This document shows positions 53,786 to 61,873 of a stretch of 64,000 bases of DNA, one piece after another. This DNA comes from Terriglobia bacterium (lineage in GTDB: Bacteria; Acidobacteriota; Terriglobia; Acidiferrales; UBA7541), in assembly GCA_020073585.1 (NCBI GenBank), contig JAIQEV010000004.1, positions 1 to 64,000 on the forward strand. The letters run 5' to 3'. A program made the translations under genes and the position numbers. The notes under the pieces are model-generated. The model made no database searches, was not told the DNA's origin, and was given only the letters and a program-made list of their open reading frames with translations. Each line of letters begins with the position of its first letter. Within the stretch, counting starts at the first letter, position 1.

Positions 53786-54988
53786 CTATTTTTTGGCGCG
53801 CGCCTGCTTCGCTTCTTGCTCCAGCTTTCTCTGGTAGGCAATCTTGAGTTTTGCGATCGCTTCGTCCTTCTCGGCGTCGGTGAGTTGAATCTGTGACCCG
53901 AGCACCAGCGCCATGGTCCCGGTAGGGTTGTGCAGAAAATCCTCCAGCGTCTTTCCGAAGCGCGTTTGCACATCGGCGTACGCGTTGGACAGGTCGGGGC
54001 CGATTTTGGCTGCCGATTCGATGCCGAGCGTGCTCACGTCGTGGCAAACAAAGCAGGTCTTCTTTACGAAGAATGCGCCTTCACCGGTCATCATCTGCCG
54101 CTCTTTTTCGATCTCTTCCGGCGTCGGCAGGTCGGCCACTGCGGCGCCCGGGATGTAGCTCACCGGCAGATTTGTCCGCTTCCAGCTCAGAACGAGCAGG
54201 GCGAGAGATTGCGCTTCACGGCTTCCGAAGTTGAAGTTCGGCATCACCGTCTCGCTCACCAGCGATTTCGGACTTTTGAAATGCGCGACGTGCCAGCCGA
54301 AAACCGATGGCCTGCCGGACATGTGCGAGTAGTCGTACTGTTCGGGGGACTTGTCTCCAACAGCGCTCAAATCTGGCCCGATCACGCCGCCGCGGCCGTT
54401 GATTTTGTGGCACGCGCGGCAGCCTTTCTCCCGCACGAGCTGCTTCGCATAGTTGATGTAGTCGGCGCCCGCAGTCTGGCGGTCATAGCGGTGGCAAGTA
54501 TTGCAGTTCGTCTGGAGCATGGCCGTGCGGTCGCTGATCACATAGGTCTTTCCCAGTTCGGTATAGAGCAGCGGTTCCTCCCATTCCTCTATCCCGGTGG
54601 CGTGCGCGGAAGCCACGTCCACGGCGAAGCCCTGCCCACCGTGGCACATGGTGCATCCGTACTTGGAGAGCGGGTGTTTTTCGAGGATTTCCCTGGGGTG
54701 TGACCGGAAAGGCTGCGGGGCGCTCTCAAGGCCCTTCCACTCCATACCGAGATGGCAGGTGACGCATCGGTCGACGCGACCCAACCTTTGGACCCAGATC
54801 TGCTGGATTCCCTCGGGAGCCTGCTGCGCGCGGTCCGCCCCAAACCGCTTAGCGACGAGTTCTTTGAAATCCGACTGGTATCCTTTCCACTCTGGGCGAA
54901 TGTCGCCCCAGAAGAGGAATGCAGTGAGAAGCAACGTCACCCCTCCGAGCGAGTAGATCCACAACCCATCTTGGCTCTTCCACTTCAT
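53786..54988 (-). CDS. Pentaheme cytochrome c of the nos electron-transfer chain
   Basis: A 400-residue protein with one N-terminal membrane anchor (IYSLGGVTLLLTAFLFW) and five CXXCH sites (Cys at 75, 112, 162, 190, 312). The first three form the module CVTCH / YGCTMCHGGQG / CNTCHRYD shared with the octaheme cytochrome at 38.2 kb. The last two lie in class I cytochrome-like domains (GPDLSAVGDKS, MPNFNF). By position it takes electrons from the Rieske/cytochrome b complex and passes them to the CuA site of NosZ. It starts 9 bases after the cytochrome b stop. Confidence 0.88.
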   Translation of the reverse strand: MKWKSQDGLWIYSLGGVTLLLTAFLFWGDIRPEWKGYQSDFKELVAKRFGADRAQQAPEGIQQIWVQRLGRVDRCVTCHLGMEWKGLESAPQPFRSHPREILEKHPLSKYGCTMCHGGQGFAVDVASAHATGIEEWEEPLLYTELGKTYVISDRTAMLQTNCNTCHRYDRQTAGADYINYAKQLVREKGCRACHKINGRGGVIGPDLSAVGDKSPEQYDYSHMSGRPSVFGWHVAHFKSPKSLVSETVMPNFNFGSREAQSLALLVLSWKRTNLPVSYIPGAAVADLPTPEEIEKERQMMTGEGAFFVKKTCFVCHDVSTLGIESAAKIGPDLSNAYADVQTRFGKTLEDFLHNPTGTMALVLGSQIQLTDAEKDEAIAKLKIAYQRKLEQEAKQARAKK

Positions 54989-54997
54989 CGTCTTTCC

Positions 54998-56323
54998 TCA
55001 AAACTTCTTCGGCATCTCCGGCCACGCCTCCCACGGCCAGTAGAACTTCCAGTACGGCCCCCGCAGAAACGTACCGATGACGGTCAGGAGGAGAATTCCT
55101 GCAACGATGGCCAGAAAGACCCAGTTCTGCGTCCGGCGCTCCAGCGAGAACCAGACCCCTGCGGCCCGAATGGTACTCCGGTCGAGATACGGCCAAACCG
55201 CAAGGAGGATCACGAGGATGGCGGGAAGCAAGATTCCGCCGATTAGCGCTCCGTTAATCGTGAAGTCGCCGATCTTCACCGTCGTATCCGTCACCAGCTC
55301 CTGGAGCCAGAGGAAATACCAAGGGGCTTTCGCGGGATTGGGTGTGACGCTCGGATTGGCCTGGGCTTCCAATGGCGCCCGCACAACCACAGCAAGCAGA
55401 ACACTGATCGCCAGAGTCGCCAAAAACACCATCAGTAACCGCCGGGTTAGCTGCGGTGACGAATCCACCGAGTGCTCTTCCTCGTTGACGAGGGCAGTTT
55501 CGACGTGCACGGCCGAACCCCGGGCGATTCCTAGCAAGGAATAAGTCTTGGATTTCTTCGGTGCAGTTTGTTCGTGTTTTTGCGTGAGCGAGAGCTGGTC
55601 AACGCAGGCGAGGCCTCCGTCCTTCCGCACTCGCCACATGTGCCAGGAGAAGAGAAGAAGCACGACCCCAGGCAGGACAAAACAGTGCAGCACATAAAAC
55701 CGCAGAAGCGTGCTCTGCGCGATCTCGTTTCCGCCCAGAAGGAGAAATCGGATCTTCTCGCCCGCCAAAGGGGCCGCGCGGGCAATGTTTGTGCCCACGG
55801 TGATCGCCCAGTAGGCCAGTTGGTCCCAGGGCAGCAGATAGCCGGTGAACGACAGCAGCAGAGTCATAAGAAGCAGCGCGATCCCCAGGAGCCAGTTGAA
55901 AGGCCGCTCTTGGCCGGCGGCCGTGCCATTCTTGTAAGAACCGGTCAGGAACGCCCGCACCATGTGCAGAAACACGGCTGCCACCATGAGGTGCGCTGCG
56001 ATGCGATGCAGGCCGCGGATGAACCAGCCGTAGGACACCACATACTCGAGATCTTTAACCGATGGATAAGCGCGTTCTACCGAAGGAACATAGAGAAACA
56101 TCAGAACCACGCCCGTGACCGTTAGGATGAGGAACAGGATCGCGGAGACCGTGCCCAGCCATAGCGAATAGCGAAAGCTCAGGCTCTGCTGCCCGATCTT
56201 GGCGGGGAGCCAATGCAGCAGCAGATTTCGAACGATCGAATCACCCGCTTCGCGCTCGCTCTCTGGACTCCACGTCCAGGTCAGCCGTTTTCCGAGACTC
56301 TTGTTCGCTTCCATTCGGGCCAC
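54998..56323 (-). CDS. Cytochrome b of a Rieske/b complex (fused b6-subunit IV form)
   Basis: A 441-residue integral cytochrome b with eight or so helices. Heme-b ligand pairs are H106/H120 in [17 protein letters not shown] and H213/H228 in [18 protein letters not shown]. The second pair is spaced by 15 positions as in cytochrome b6, not 14 as in bc1. The Qo-site region reads [12 protein letters not shown], the PEWY equivalent with Ala for Glu, as in Gram-positive menaquinol bc complexes. PWDQLAYWA is also typical. It oxidises quinol. It lies between Rieske and pentaheme genes (2- and 9-base gaps) and is probably dedicated to N2O respiration. Confidence 0.92.
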   Translation of the reverse strand: MARMEANKSLGKRLTWTWSPESEREAGDSIVRNLLLHWLPAKIGQQSLSFRYSLWLGTVSAILFLILTVTGVVLMFLYVPSVERAYPSVKDLEYVVSYGWFIRGLHRIAAHLMVAAVFLHMVRAFLTGSYKNGTAAGQERPFNWLLGIALLLMTLLLSFTGYLLPWDQLAYWAITVGTNIARAAPLAGEKIRFLLLGGNEIAQSTLLRFYVLHCFVLPGVVLLLFSWHMWRVRKDGGLACVDQLSLTQKHEQTAPKKSKTYSLLGIARGSAVHVETALVNEEEHSVDSSPQLTRRLLMVFLATLAISVLLAVVVRAPLEAQANPSVTPNPAKAPWYFLWLQELVTDTTVKIGDFTINGALIGGILLPAILVILLAVWPYLDRSTIRAAGVWFSLERRTQNWVFLAIVAGILLLTVIGTFLRGPYWKFYWPWEAWPEMPKKF

Positions 56324-56325
56324 CG

Positions 56326-56886
56326 TTAAACCGTCAATCGAAAGCTCTGGCTCACGCGTTCAGAGAGATCCACCACGAGCTGCCCGTCTTCCGGGGCGAC
56401 TTCAAGCCGGTACCACGCAAGGGGCCCGGGCGCGGGTCCTGCATAGTTGGTGCCGTCGCCGTAGTACTTCGAGCCGTGACACGGGCAATGAAACTCGCGC
56501 CGCTCCTCGACCAGGCGGCCCTTGATTTGCACCTTTTTGGGCTGGCTCAAATTGATCATCTTCACCGTGCACCCGAGATGCGTGCAGACGGCTGAGACGG
56601 CATAGAAAGTTTTTTGCTCGCGAAATACGAAGACGCGGCGGTCCTCGAAAAACGTGGCGCCCTCGGGGAATTGATCGGGCAGGCCAGCTTTGAACCGCTG
56701 CGGTTCCTCATACAGGACATTGGGAACCAGGGCGCGCAGGAGCGTATACGCTTGCCCCGCAACGGCGACAAGCATCGCCCCGAGCCCGAGCCGGCGGAGC
56801 CACGACCGCCGTGACTCCGGCGACTCCAACGCCCTGCTTCCTTTCGTCGCTTGTTTCATTTCAGGAAACGGTTTCGTGCTCTTCAT
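56326..56886 (-). CDS. Rieske [2Fe-2S] protein
   Basis: A 186-residue membrane-tethered Rieske protein. The N-terminal anchor ([21 protein letters not shown], with twin Arg upstream as in Tat signals) is followed by a Rieske domain. It has box 1 C101-T-H103-LGC106 and box 2 C134-P-C136-H137-GS. C101, H103, C134 and H137 bind the cluster; C106/C136 can form the disulfide. It transfers electrons from quinol at the Qo site to the cytochrome. The ATG at 56886 has GGAGA upstream and lies 26 bases inside the previous gene, so translation is coupled. Confidence 0.93.
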   Translation of the reverse strand: MKSTKPFPEMKQATKGSRALESPESRRSWLRRLGLGAMLVAVAGQAYTLLRALVPNVLYEEPQRFKAGLPDQFPEGATFFEDRRVFVFREQKTFYAVSAVCTHLGCTVKMINLSQPKKVQIKGRLVEERREFHCPCHGSKYYGDGTNYAGPAPGPLAWYRLEVAPEDGQLVVDLSERVSQSFRLTV

Positions 56887-58795
56887 AGAAGAGAATCTCC
56901 ATGGTCATTGCGTCTGTGGGGCAGCGGATCGCGCAGAGCCCGCAGCGGATGCACTTCTCATCGTCCTTGATCATCGCCGAGAGCTGACCTTTGTCCGCGA
57001 GAGGCAAGCCGTACAGCTCCGACAGTTTTTCGGCTGTCTCCAATTCCAGATCCAATTGGTCGAGCGGCACGAGTTTGAGGCAATACTCAGGGCAGACATC
57101 CACGCATCGGTTGCACAACACGCATCTCTCGGGATCGTAAATTGTCTGGATGTGGCAATAGAGGCACCGTTCGGCTTGGCGCCGCGCGTCCGATTCGGAG
57201 TAGCCGATTTCCACTTCCGAGATCCCTGTGCGGCGATTGAGTTCGATTGTCGGCGGACTCTCCCGTTTGCGTTTCTCGTACGCGGCGGCCATCTGATAGG
57301 TGCGCATCGGAATCTTCCGGAAGGAAATCTGCGTCCTTGGCCGGCCCTCGACACCCCTTAGGTAGCAGTCGATCGATTGAGCAGCCCGTTTCCCGTTGGC
57401 AATGGCTTCGATCAGATTTCGAGGGCCGAAGGCTACATCGCCTCCGGCAAAGATGCCGGGAGCGGACGTTGCCAGAGTTTCCGCATCCACCTTAATCGTC
57501 CCTTGGGGCGTTAACTGGACACCGTCTTCGGGTTTCAGGAAGGAAAGATCGGCCCGCTGGCCGATCGCCAGGATGACGGTATCTGCTTCCAGGCTTTCGC
57601 TGACGGTGGGATCGTAAATAGGATTGAAGCGGCCGTTCTCGTCGTAGGTGCGCTTCACGCCAATCAATGCGATGGAATGAACGCGCCCATCCTGCCCCAG
57701 GAACCGCTGGGCGCCCCGCTGCGGGTGGAAGACGATGCCTTCCTTTCTCGCCTCCTCGAATTCTTCCTTGCCCTGAGCCGTGCGAAGCACCGGCATCTCG
57801 TCAAGGGACTCCAGGCTGACGATGCGCACGTCCGTCACGCCGGCGCGCACCGCGGCGCGGGCCGCGTCCAATGCCGCAACCATCGCTCCTTCGGGCGCGC
57901 CACGCTCGGCTTCCCCCTCAAGCGCGGCGCGCAGCGCCATGCGTGCCGCGTCGAAAGCCACGAAGCCACCGCCAATCACCACGACTCGCTTGCCGAGTTG
58001 AATCCGGTAGCCGCGATTGATGTTCAACAGGAAATCGATGGCCTTGACAATTCCGTCCAGTCCCGAGCCTTCGATCGCAAGCTCACGTCCGCGCTGCGTG
58101 CCAATGCTCAAAAAGATCGCTTCGTAGCCGAGCTTGCGAAGTTCCGGGAGCCCGAGACCTTCGCGCAGCGGCGAATTGAGTTTCAACTCCACGCCTAGGC
58201 TTAGGATCTTGTCAACCTCTCGCCCGATCACCGAACGCGCCAGCCGGAATTCGGGAATCCCCTGAGACATCATCCCGCCGGCGCTATCGCTGGCTTCGAA
58301 GACCGTCACCCGGTAGCCCATCAGCGCCAGATCATGCGCCGCCGAAAGCCCTGCCGGGCCTGCTCCGATCACCGCGGCCTTCTGCCCGCGCGCAACGTTC
58401 TTTTTGCTGGCGATCAGGGTTGGAAGATGCCAACTGACTTTGTTGCCGGGCTCTGTCCGGCCTTCGAAAAGTTTTGTCTGTGTATCGGGCTGAACCGATT
58501 CGGCGCCATACTTTTCGCAAACAAAACGCTTCAGAGCCCGGATGCTGATCGGGGCATCGATGACGCCACGCCGGCATCGATCTTCACAGGGCGCCGCGCA
58601 GACTCTCCCGCACACGGAGGCAAAGGGGTTGGGAGACCGCGCGGTCAAGTACGATTCCTCATCTCTTCCTTCGGCAATTTCCTGAACGTATTTCCCGGCA
58701 TCGGTATGAATGGGGCATCCCGCCTGGCATGGGATCATGCCCTTCCAAAATTCAAGACCGGGGATTACAAGTCGATACTGGGCAGGGTTCGCCAT
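56861..58795 (-). CDS. GltD-like FAD/NAD(P) oxidoreductase with Fe-S domains at both ends
   Basis: A 644-residue cytoplasmic protein related to glutamate synthase small subunit and NfnB/DPD-type electron-input modules. The N-terminal helical Fe-S domain has CQAGCPIHTDAG and CGRVCAAPCEDRC. The FAD site is AVIGAGPAGLSAAHDLAL, the NAD(P) site VVVIGGGFVAFDAARMAL, and the second FAD motif GIFAGGDVAFGPRN. The C-terminus adds two ferredoxin motifs (CVLCNRCVDVCPEYC and CIRCGLCAIRCPTDA). There is no glutamate synthase large subunit. Heading the Rieske/cytochrome b/nosZ genes, it may exchange electrons between NAD(P)H, ferredoxin and the membrane. The start is the ATG at 58795. Confidence 0.85.
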   Translation of the reverse strand: MANPAQYRLVIPGLEFWKGMIPCQAGCPIHTDAGKYVQEIAEGRDEESYLTARSPNPFASVCGRVCAAPCEDRCRRGVIDAPISIRALKRFVCEKYGAESVQPDTQTKLFEGRTEPGNKVSWHLPTLIASKKNVARGQKAAVIGAGPAGLSAAHDLALMGYRVTVFEASDSAGGMMSQGIPEFRLARSVIGREVDKILSLGVELKLNSPLREGLGLPELRKLGYEAIFLSIGTQRGRELAIEGSGLDGIVKAIDFLLNINRGYRIQLGKRVVVIGGGFVAFDAARMALRAALEGEAERGAPEGAMVAALDAARAAVRAGVTDVRIVSLESLDEMPVLRTAQGKEEFEEARKEGIVFHPQRGAQRFLGQDGRVHSIALIGVKRTYDENGRFNPIYDPTVSESLEADTVILAIGQRADLSFLKPEDGVQLTPQGTIKVDAETLATSAPGIFAGGDVAFGPRNLIEAIANGKRAAQSIDCYLRGVEGRPRTQISFRKIPMRTYQMAAAYEKRKRESPPTIELNRRTGISEVEIGYSESDARRQAERCLYCHIQTIYDPERCVLCNRCVDVCPEYCLKLVPLDQLDLELETAEKLSELYGLPLADKGQLSAMIKDDEKCIRCGLCAIRCPTDAMTMEILFYEEHETVS

Positions 58796-58831
58796 GAGAA
58801 AGACGCAAGTTCCCCTTAGAGACAAGAGCAC

Positions 58832-59411
58832 CGCGCTGACCAGAAACGCCAGGAACGCTCTGCGGCACAGCCCATTGAGACTTAAGAACTTAGCTGTTCG
58901 GTCCTATATCCACCCCCCTCGAGATTGTCGGCTTGGCAGCGAGCGAAATCCCCCACTGCCTGGGGCTTTTGGCTACCGAACTCAATCGCCTCAAATGGGC
59001 TTGTGGATATCCGCGGCCCAAAATGGAACGTGAGATTGTCCGGGAAGAGCACCAGCTTGGCAGCAACCCCGTGATTGCGCTTACTTGGGAAGACGGTATG
59101 CGGGTGCCCCGTCAGAATATCTTGAGCGCTGCGAAGCGGCACTACGAGAGTACGACAACCAACGAGGGAGCCACTTTCCCGCTGCGGGGCGATAGGAGCG
59201 ATTTTGAAGTGCCGCGCATCTCCTGAGCCACATCAAGCTTAGATCGCCTCACGGCGAGCGATGTGTGCGGAGCCGCCGGGCATACTGCGCTTGGTCGCGG
59301 CCTTGATTCTGCAGAAACCGAAAAAGTGAAGTGGCCCGGTTCGAGAAGTGATTTCCGGGGGACGTAAGAGTTTCCGATCACGCAAGCAGTGCGACGGACG
59401 TAGGTCGTCAA
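58832..59411. other. Gap between the Ehr-like and Rieske/nos operons
   Basis: This 580-base stretch probably holds the promoter of the GltD-like/nos unit, though I see no convincing one. A plus-strand frame (58933-59226, TTG start, 97 residues, ASEIPHCLGLLATELNRLKW, MEREIVREEHQLG) and minus-strand frames (58882-59142, 59142-59411) are open. None has a good start site or a recognisable family. It could be degraded sequence. Low support for any gene. Confidence 0.3.
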
Positions 59412-60284
59412 TCAAGACCCATGCCGTTCCGGAAAGAGCTTCTCCCGCAAGCGTCCAACAGCGAGCAGGATTCCGTGGAGGAGAGCTTGCGGCCGGGGTG
59501 GACATCCGGGGATGTACACGTCGACGGGCATGACGTTGTCGACGCCTCCGAGAGAGGCGTAGTTCTTGCCAAAGATACCGCCGCTGATGCCGCAGGCGCC
59601 AACCGCGACCACGACTTTCGGTTCTGGCATAGCTTGGTAGGTCTTCAACAGGGCTAGCTCCATATTCCGGGTGACAGGCCCGGTGACCAGGAGCATATCG
59701 GCGTGACGCGGAGAGGCGACAAATTGAATGCCGAAGCGTTCCAGGTCGTAGACAGGATTGTTCAGGGCCACGATTTCGAGTTCGCATCCGTTGCATGAAC
59801 CCGCATCCACTTCTCGAATGGCTAGGGAGCGCCTCAGGAGTTTCTGGATCTTTTCGCGCGCTTTCTGTCCAACACTTTCGACGTCCGCTTCGACATCGCC
59901 GAGGCGCCGATGCACGGCGCGCAACTCCCGATGGGTACGGTCGGTATTCAACGAGTATTCCGCGGTTAGGATGAGGTTACGGCGGTCCGCACTTGCCAGC
60001 TCAAATTCTTGCGTGATTCGCACGGCCTGATCGGCGGACGCTTCCGCACACAAACCGCAGAAGACGCACAGACCGTAATCGACCGTGACTCGCCGGGAGT
60101 CACCCTCATCGCACACGAAAATCGCTCCGGTTGGGCATACCTCCGCGGCATCCCGCGCATCCTTCCATTTTTCGAAGTCGAAGCTCGGCCGCCCGCGAAA
60201 GCGCTCGGAGATTTGAGCCGGCTCGCCGGGATACTTCGTCGTTACAATGCCGGTCGCGATCGTTTTCTGGATGATCTTGAACAT
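59412..60284 (-). CDS. Ferredoxin-NuoB fusion subunit of an Ehr/Hyf-like complex
   Basis: A 290-residue protein. Residues 1-110 are a polyferredoxin-like (HyfH/HycF type) domain. Residues 150-290 are a HyfI/NuoB-type small subunit with the proximal cluster ligands C164, C167, C231 and C261 (GSCNGCELEIVALN, GACGISGG, PGCPPRP). The ferredoxin part keeps C50 (VCPTGAI) and C73/C76/C79 (CVFCGLC). The other CXXCXXC and the partner Cys (S83 here) are missing, so exactly one of the usual two [4Fe-4S] clusters can form. It works in the peripheral arm next to the large subunit, whose gene ends 3 bases upstream of this start. Confidence 0.85.
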   Translation of the reverse strand: MFKIIQKTIATGIVTTKYPGEPAQISERFRGRPSFDFEKWKDARDAAEVCPTGAIFVCDEGDSRRVTVDYGLCVFCGLCAEASADQAVRITQEFELASADRRNLILTAEYSLNTDRTHRELRAVHRRLGDVEADVESVGQKAREKIQKLLRRSLAIREVDAGSCNGCELEIVALNNPVYDLERFGIQFVASPRHADMLLVTGPVTRNMELALLKTYQAMPEPKVVVAVGACGISGGIFGKNYASLGGVDNVMPVDVYIPGCPPRPQALLHGILLAVGRLREKLFPERHGS

Positions 60285-60287
60285 TGG

Positions 60288-61865
60288 CTAGCGATCCGTT
60301 CCCGAGTAGGAAAGATTGAAACTCTTGTTGATGACCGGAAAGTCCGCAATGATGTTTCCTTGGACTGCCTCGACCAGGGCCGGCCAGTTATTGAGGGAGG
60401 GATCTTTGATCTTGCAACGTTCGAGGTGATTGGCGGGGCCGGTACGAATCCAATGGATGATTTCGCCACGCCATCCCTCGACGGCGCTCAGCGCACAGCG
60501 GTCCGCGGGAATGGGCGGGACTTGCGCACGGAAATCTCCGTGCAGACTGTCATCCGCAGCGCTCCGGAGGATGCCCAGGGATTCGTTCACCTCGTCGACC
60601 CGGACCTGCATTCGGTGGATCACGTCGCCAACCTGATAAACGGGCACGCGGAAGGAATAGCGGCCATAGGCCGCATAAGGGTGATCGCGGCGAACGTCCA
60701 GATCCATCCCTGAGGCGCGTCCGGCCACACCTACGACTCCCAAGTCCTTTGCCTTTTCAGGGCGGAGGACTCCGGTCTGTTCCAACCGGTCACGCGTGGA
60801 TTCGGAAGAGTCAATCAGCGCGACTAGATCCTGAAATTCGCTTGCGAAAGCATCGACTGCGGCACGGAGCGAGGCCAGTTGCACGATATCCCAGCCCCTT
60901 CGCACGCCGCCGACGCAGACCATGCCCCGCAAGAGACGATTGCCGGTCAACTGTTCGTTTAGGCTGACCAGCATCTCCTTCAAGCGGCTGGCGTGGGCAT
61001 TCGCGACGACGAAGCCGACATCGGTCGCAATCGCTCCGATGTCGGCAACATGATTGCAGATTCGTTCGAGCTCCAGAAGGATCGTTCGCATGACGAGGGC
61101 GCGCAGGGGAACCTCCATCTGCGCGGCGCGTTCGACGGCCTGACAGAAAGCTGTGCCATGTGAAAAACTCGAATCCCCGGAGATGCTCTCCGCGAGAAAC
61201 ACGGCTTTAGGTATGGGCAATTTCTCAAAGAGTTTTTCCGTGCCCTTATGCGTGTAAAACATGCGAAGTTGCAGATAGAGGATCGGCTCACCAGCTACCG
61301 CGAAATTGAAATGGCCGGGCTCGATGGTTCCGGCATGAACCGGCCCGACTGGCACTTGAAAAACGCCCTCACCCAAAGCGGGCCGGTAGATGTGGCGTTC
61401 TCCCTCGAAAGGCGGTAGTACGGTCTCCAGCGGAAAGTCCTTGCACAAGGGATGAACATCCGGCCAGTTGTCATGCAGGGCGACTCTGCGAGGATTGGGG
61501 TGTCCGTCGGCCTTCAAGCCAAACCAATCCTGGATTTCGCGCTCCTGCCAGTTCACGGCGGGCAGTTCGGCTGAGAGCGATGGAAACTCGGGATGGTCGG
61601 CACGCACCGGTGCCCGCACAATCAGATACCGAGTGTCGCCCTTCCGTTCAAATACGTAGTAGTTGAAGAAGACACCTTCCGCGGAACGCCGGTCCTCGGC
61701 GAACACCGTAACCAGTCTGGCTTCGACCGCGCTTCGCAGGTATTCGGCAAGAGCTCGAATGTCCGGATCACCGAAAAGAACATAGATTTCTTCTTCACGC
61801 TCCGCAGATATCGATTGAATCTGCGCGCCAAACTTCTGTTGAAGAGCCTCAAAGAACGCAGACAT
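60288..61865 (-). CDS. HyfG/HycE-like large subunit without NiFe ligands (Ehr type)
   Basis: A 525-residue fusion of a NuoC-like N-terminal domain (about 1-150, AVNWQEREIQDWFGLKADGHPNPRR) and a NuoD/hydrogenase-large-subunit-like domain. The N-terminal NiFe motif ERxCGxC reads ESISGDS (residues 226-232), so both Cys are Ser. The C-terminal DPCxxC motif reads NLSYSG (517-522), with Ser and Gly. Hence it cannot bind a NiFe centre and is not a hydrogenase. It matches energy-converting-hydrogenase-related (Ehr) complexes, thought to couple ferredoxin or quinone redox to ion pumping. HyfF-like and HyfI-like genes flank it with 8- and 3-base gaps. Confidence 0.88.
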   Translation of the reverse strand: MSAFFEALQQKFGAQIQSISAEREEEIYVLFGDPDIRALAEYLRSAVEARLVTVFAEDRRSAEGVFFNYYVFERKGDTRYLIVRAPVRADHPEFPSLSAELPAVNWQEREIQDWFGLKADGHPNPRRVALHDNWPDVHPLCKDFPLETVLPPFEGERHIYRPALGEGVFQVPVGPVHAGTIEPGHFNFAVAGEPILYLQLRMFYTHKGTEKLFEKLPIPKAVFLAESISGDSSFSHGTAFCQAVERAAQMEVPLRALVMRTILLELERICNHVADIGAIATDVGFVVANAHASRLKEMLVSLNEQLTGNRLLRGMVCVGGVRRGWDIVQLASLRAAVDAFASEFQDLVALIDSSESTRDRLEQTGVLRPEKAKDLGVVGVAGRASGMDLDVRRDHPYAAYGRYSFRVPVYQVGDVIHRMQVRVDEVNESLGILRSAADDSLHGDFRAQVPPIPADRCALSAVEGWRGEIIHWIRTGPANHLERCKIKDPSLNNWPALVEAVQGNIIADFPVINKSFNLSYSGTDR

Positions 61866-61873
61866 CGTTTACC

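Noticed and set aside
56861-58795. Glutamate synthase small subunit
   Set aside because: No large subunit nearby, and the extra C-terminal ferredoxin motifs and respiratory neighbours point to another electron-transfer role.
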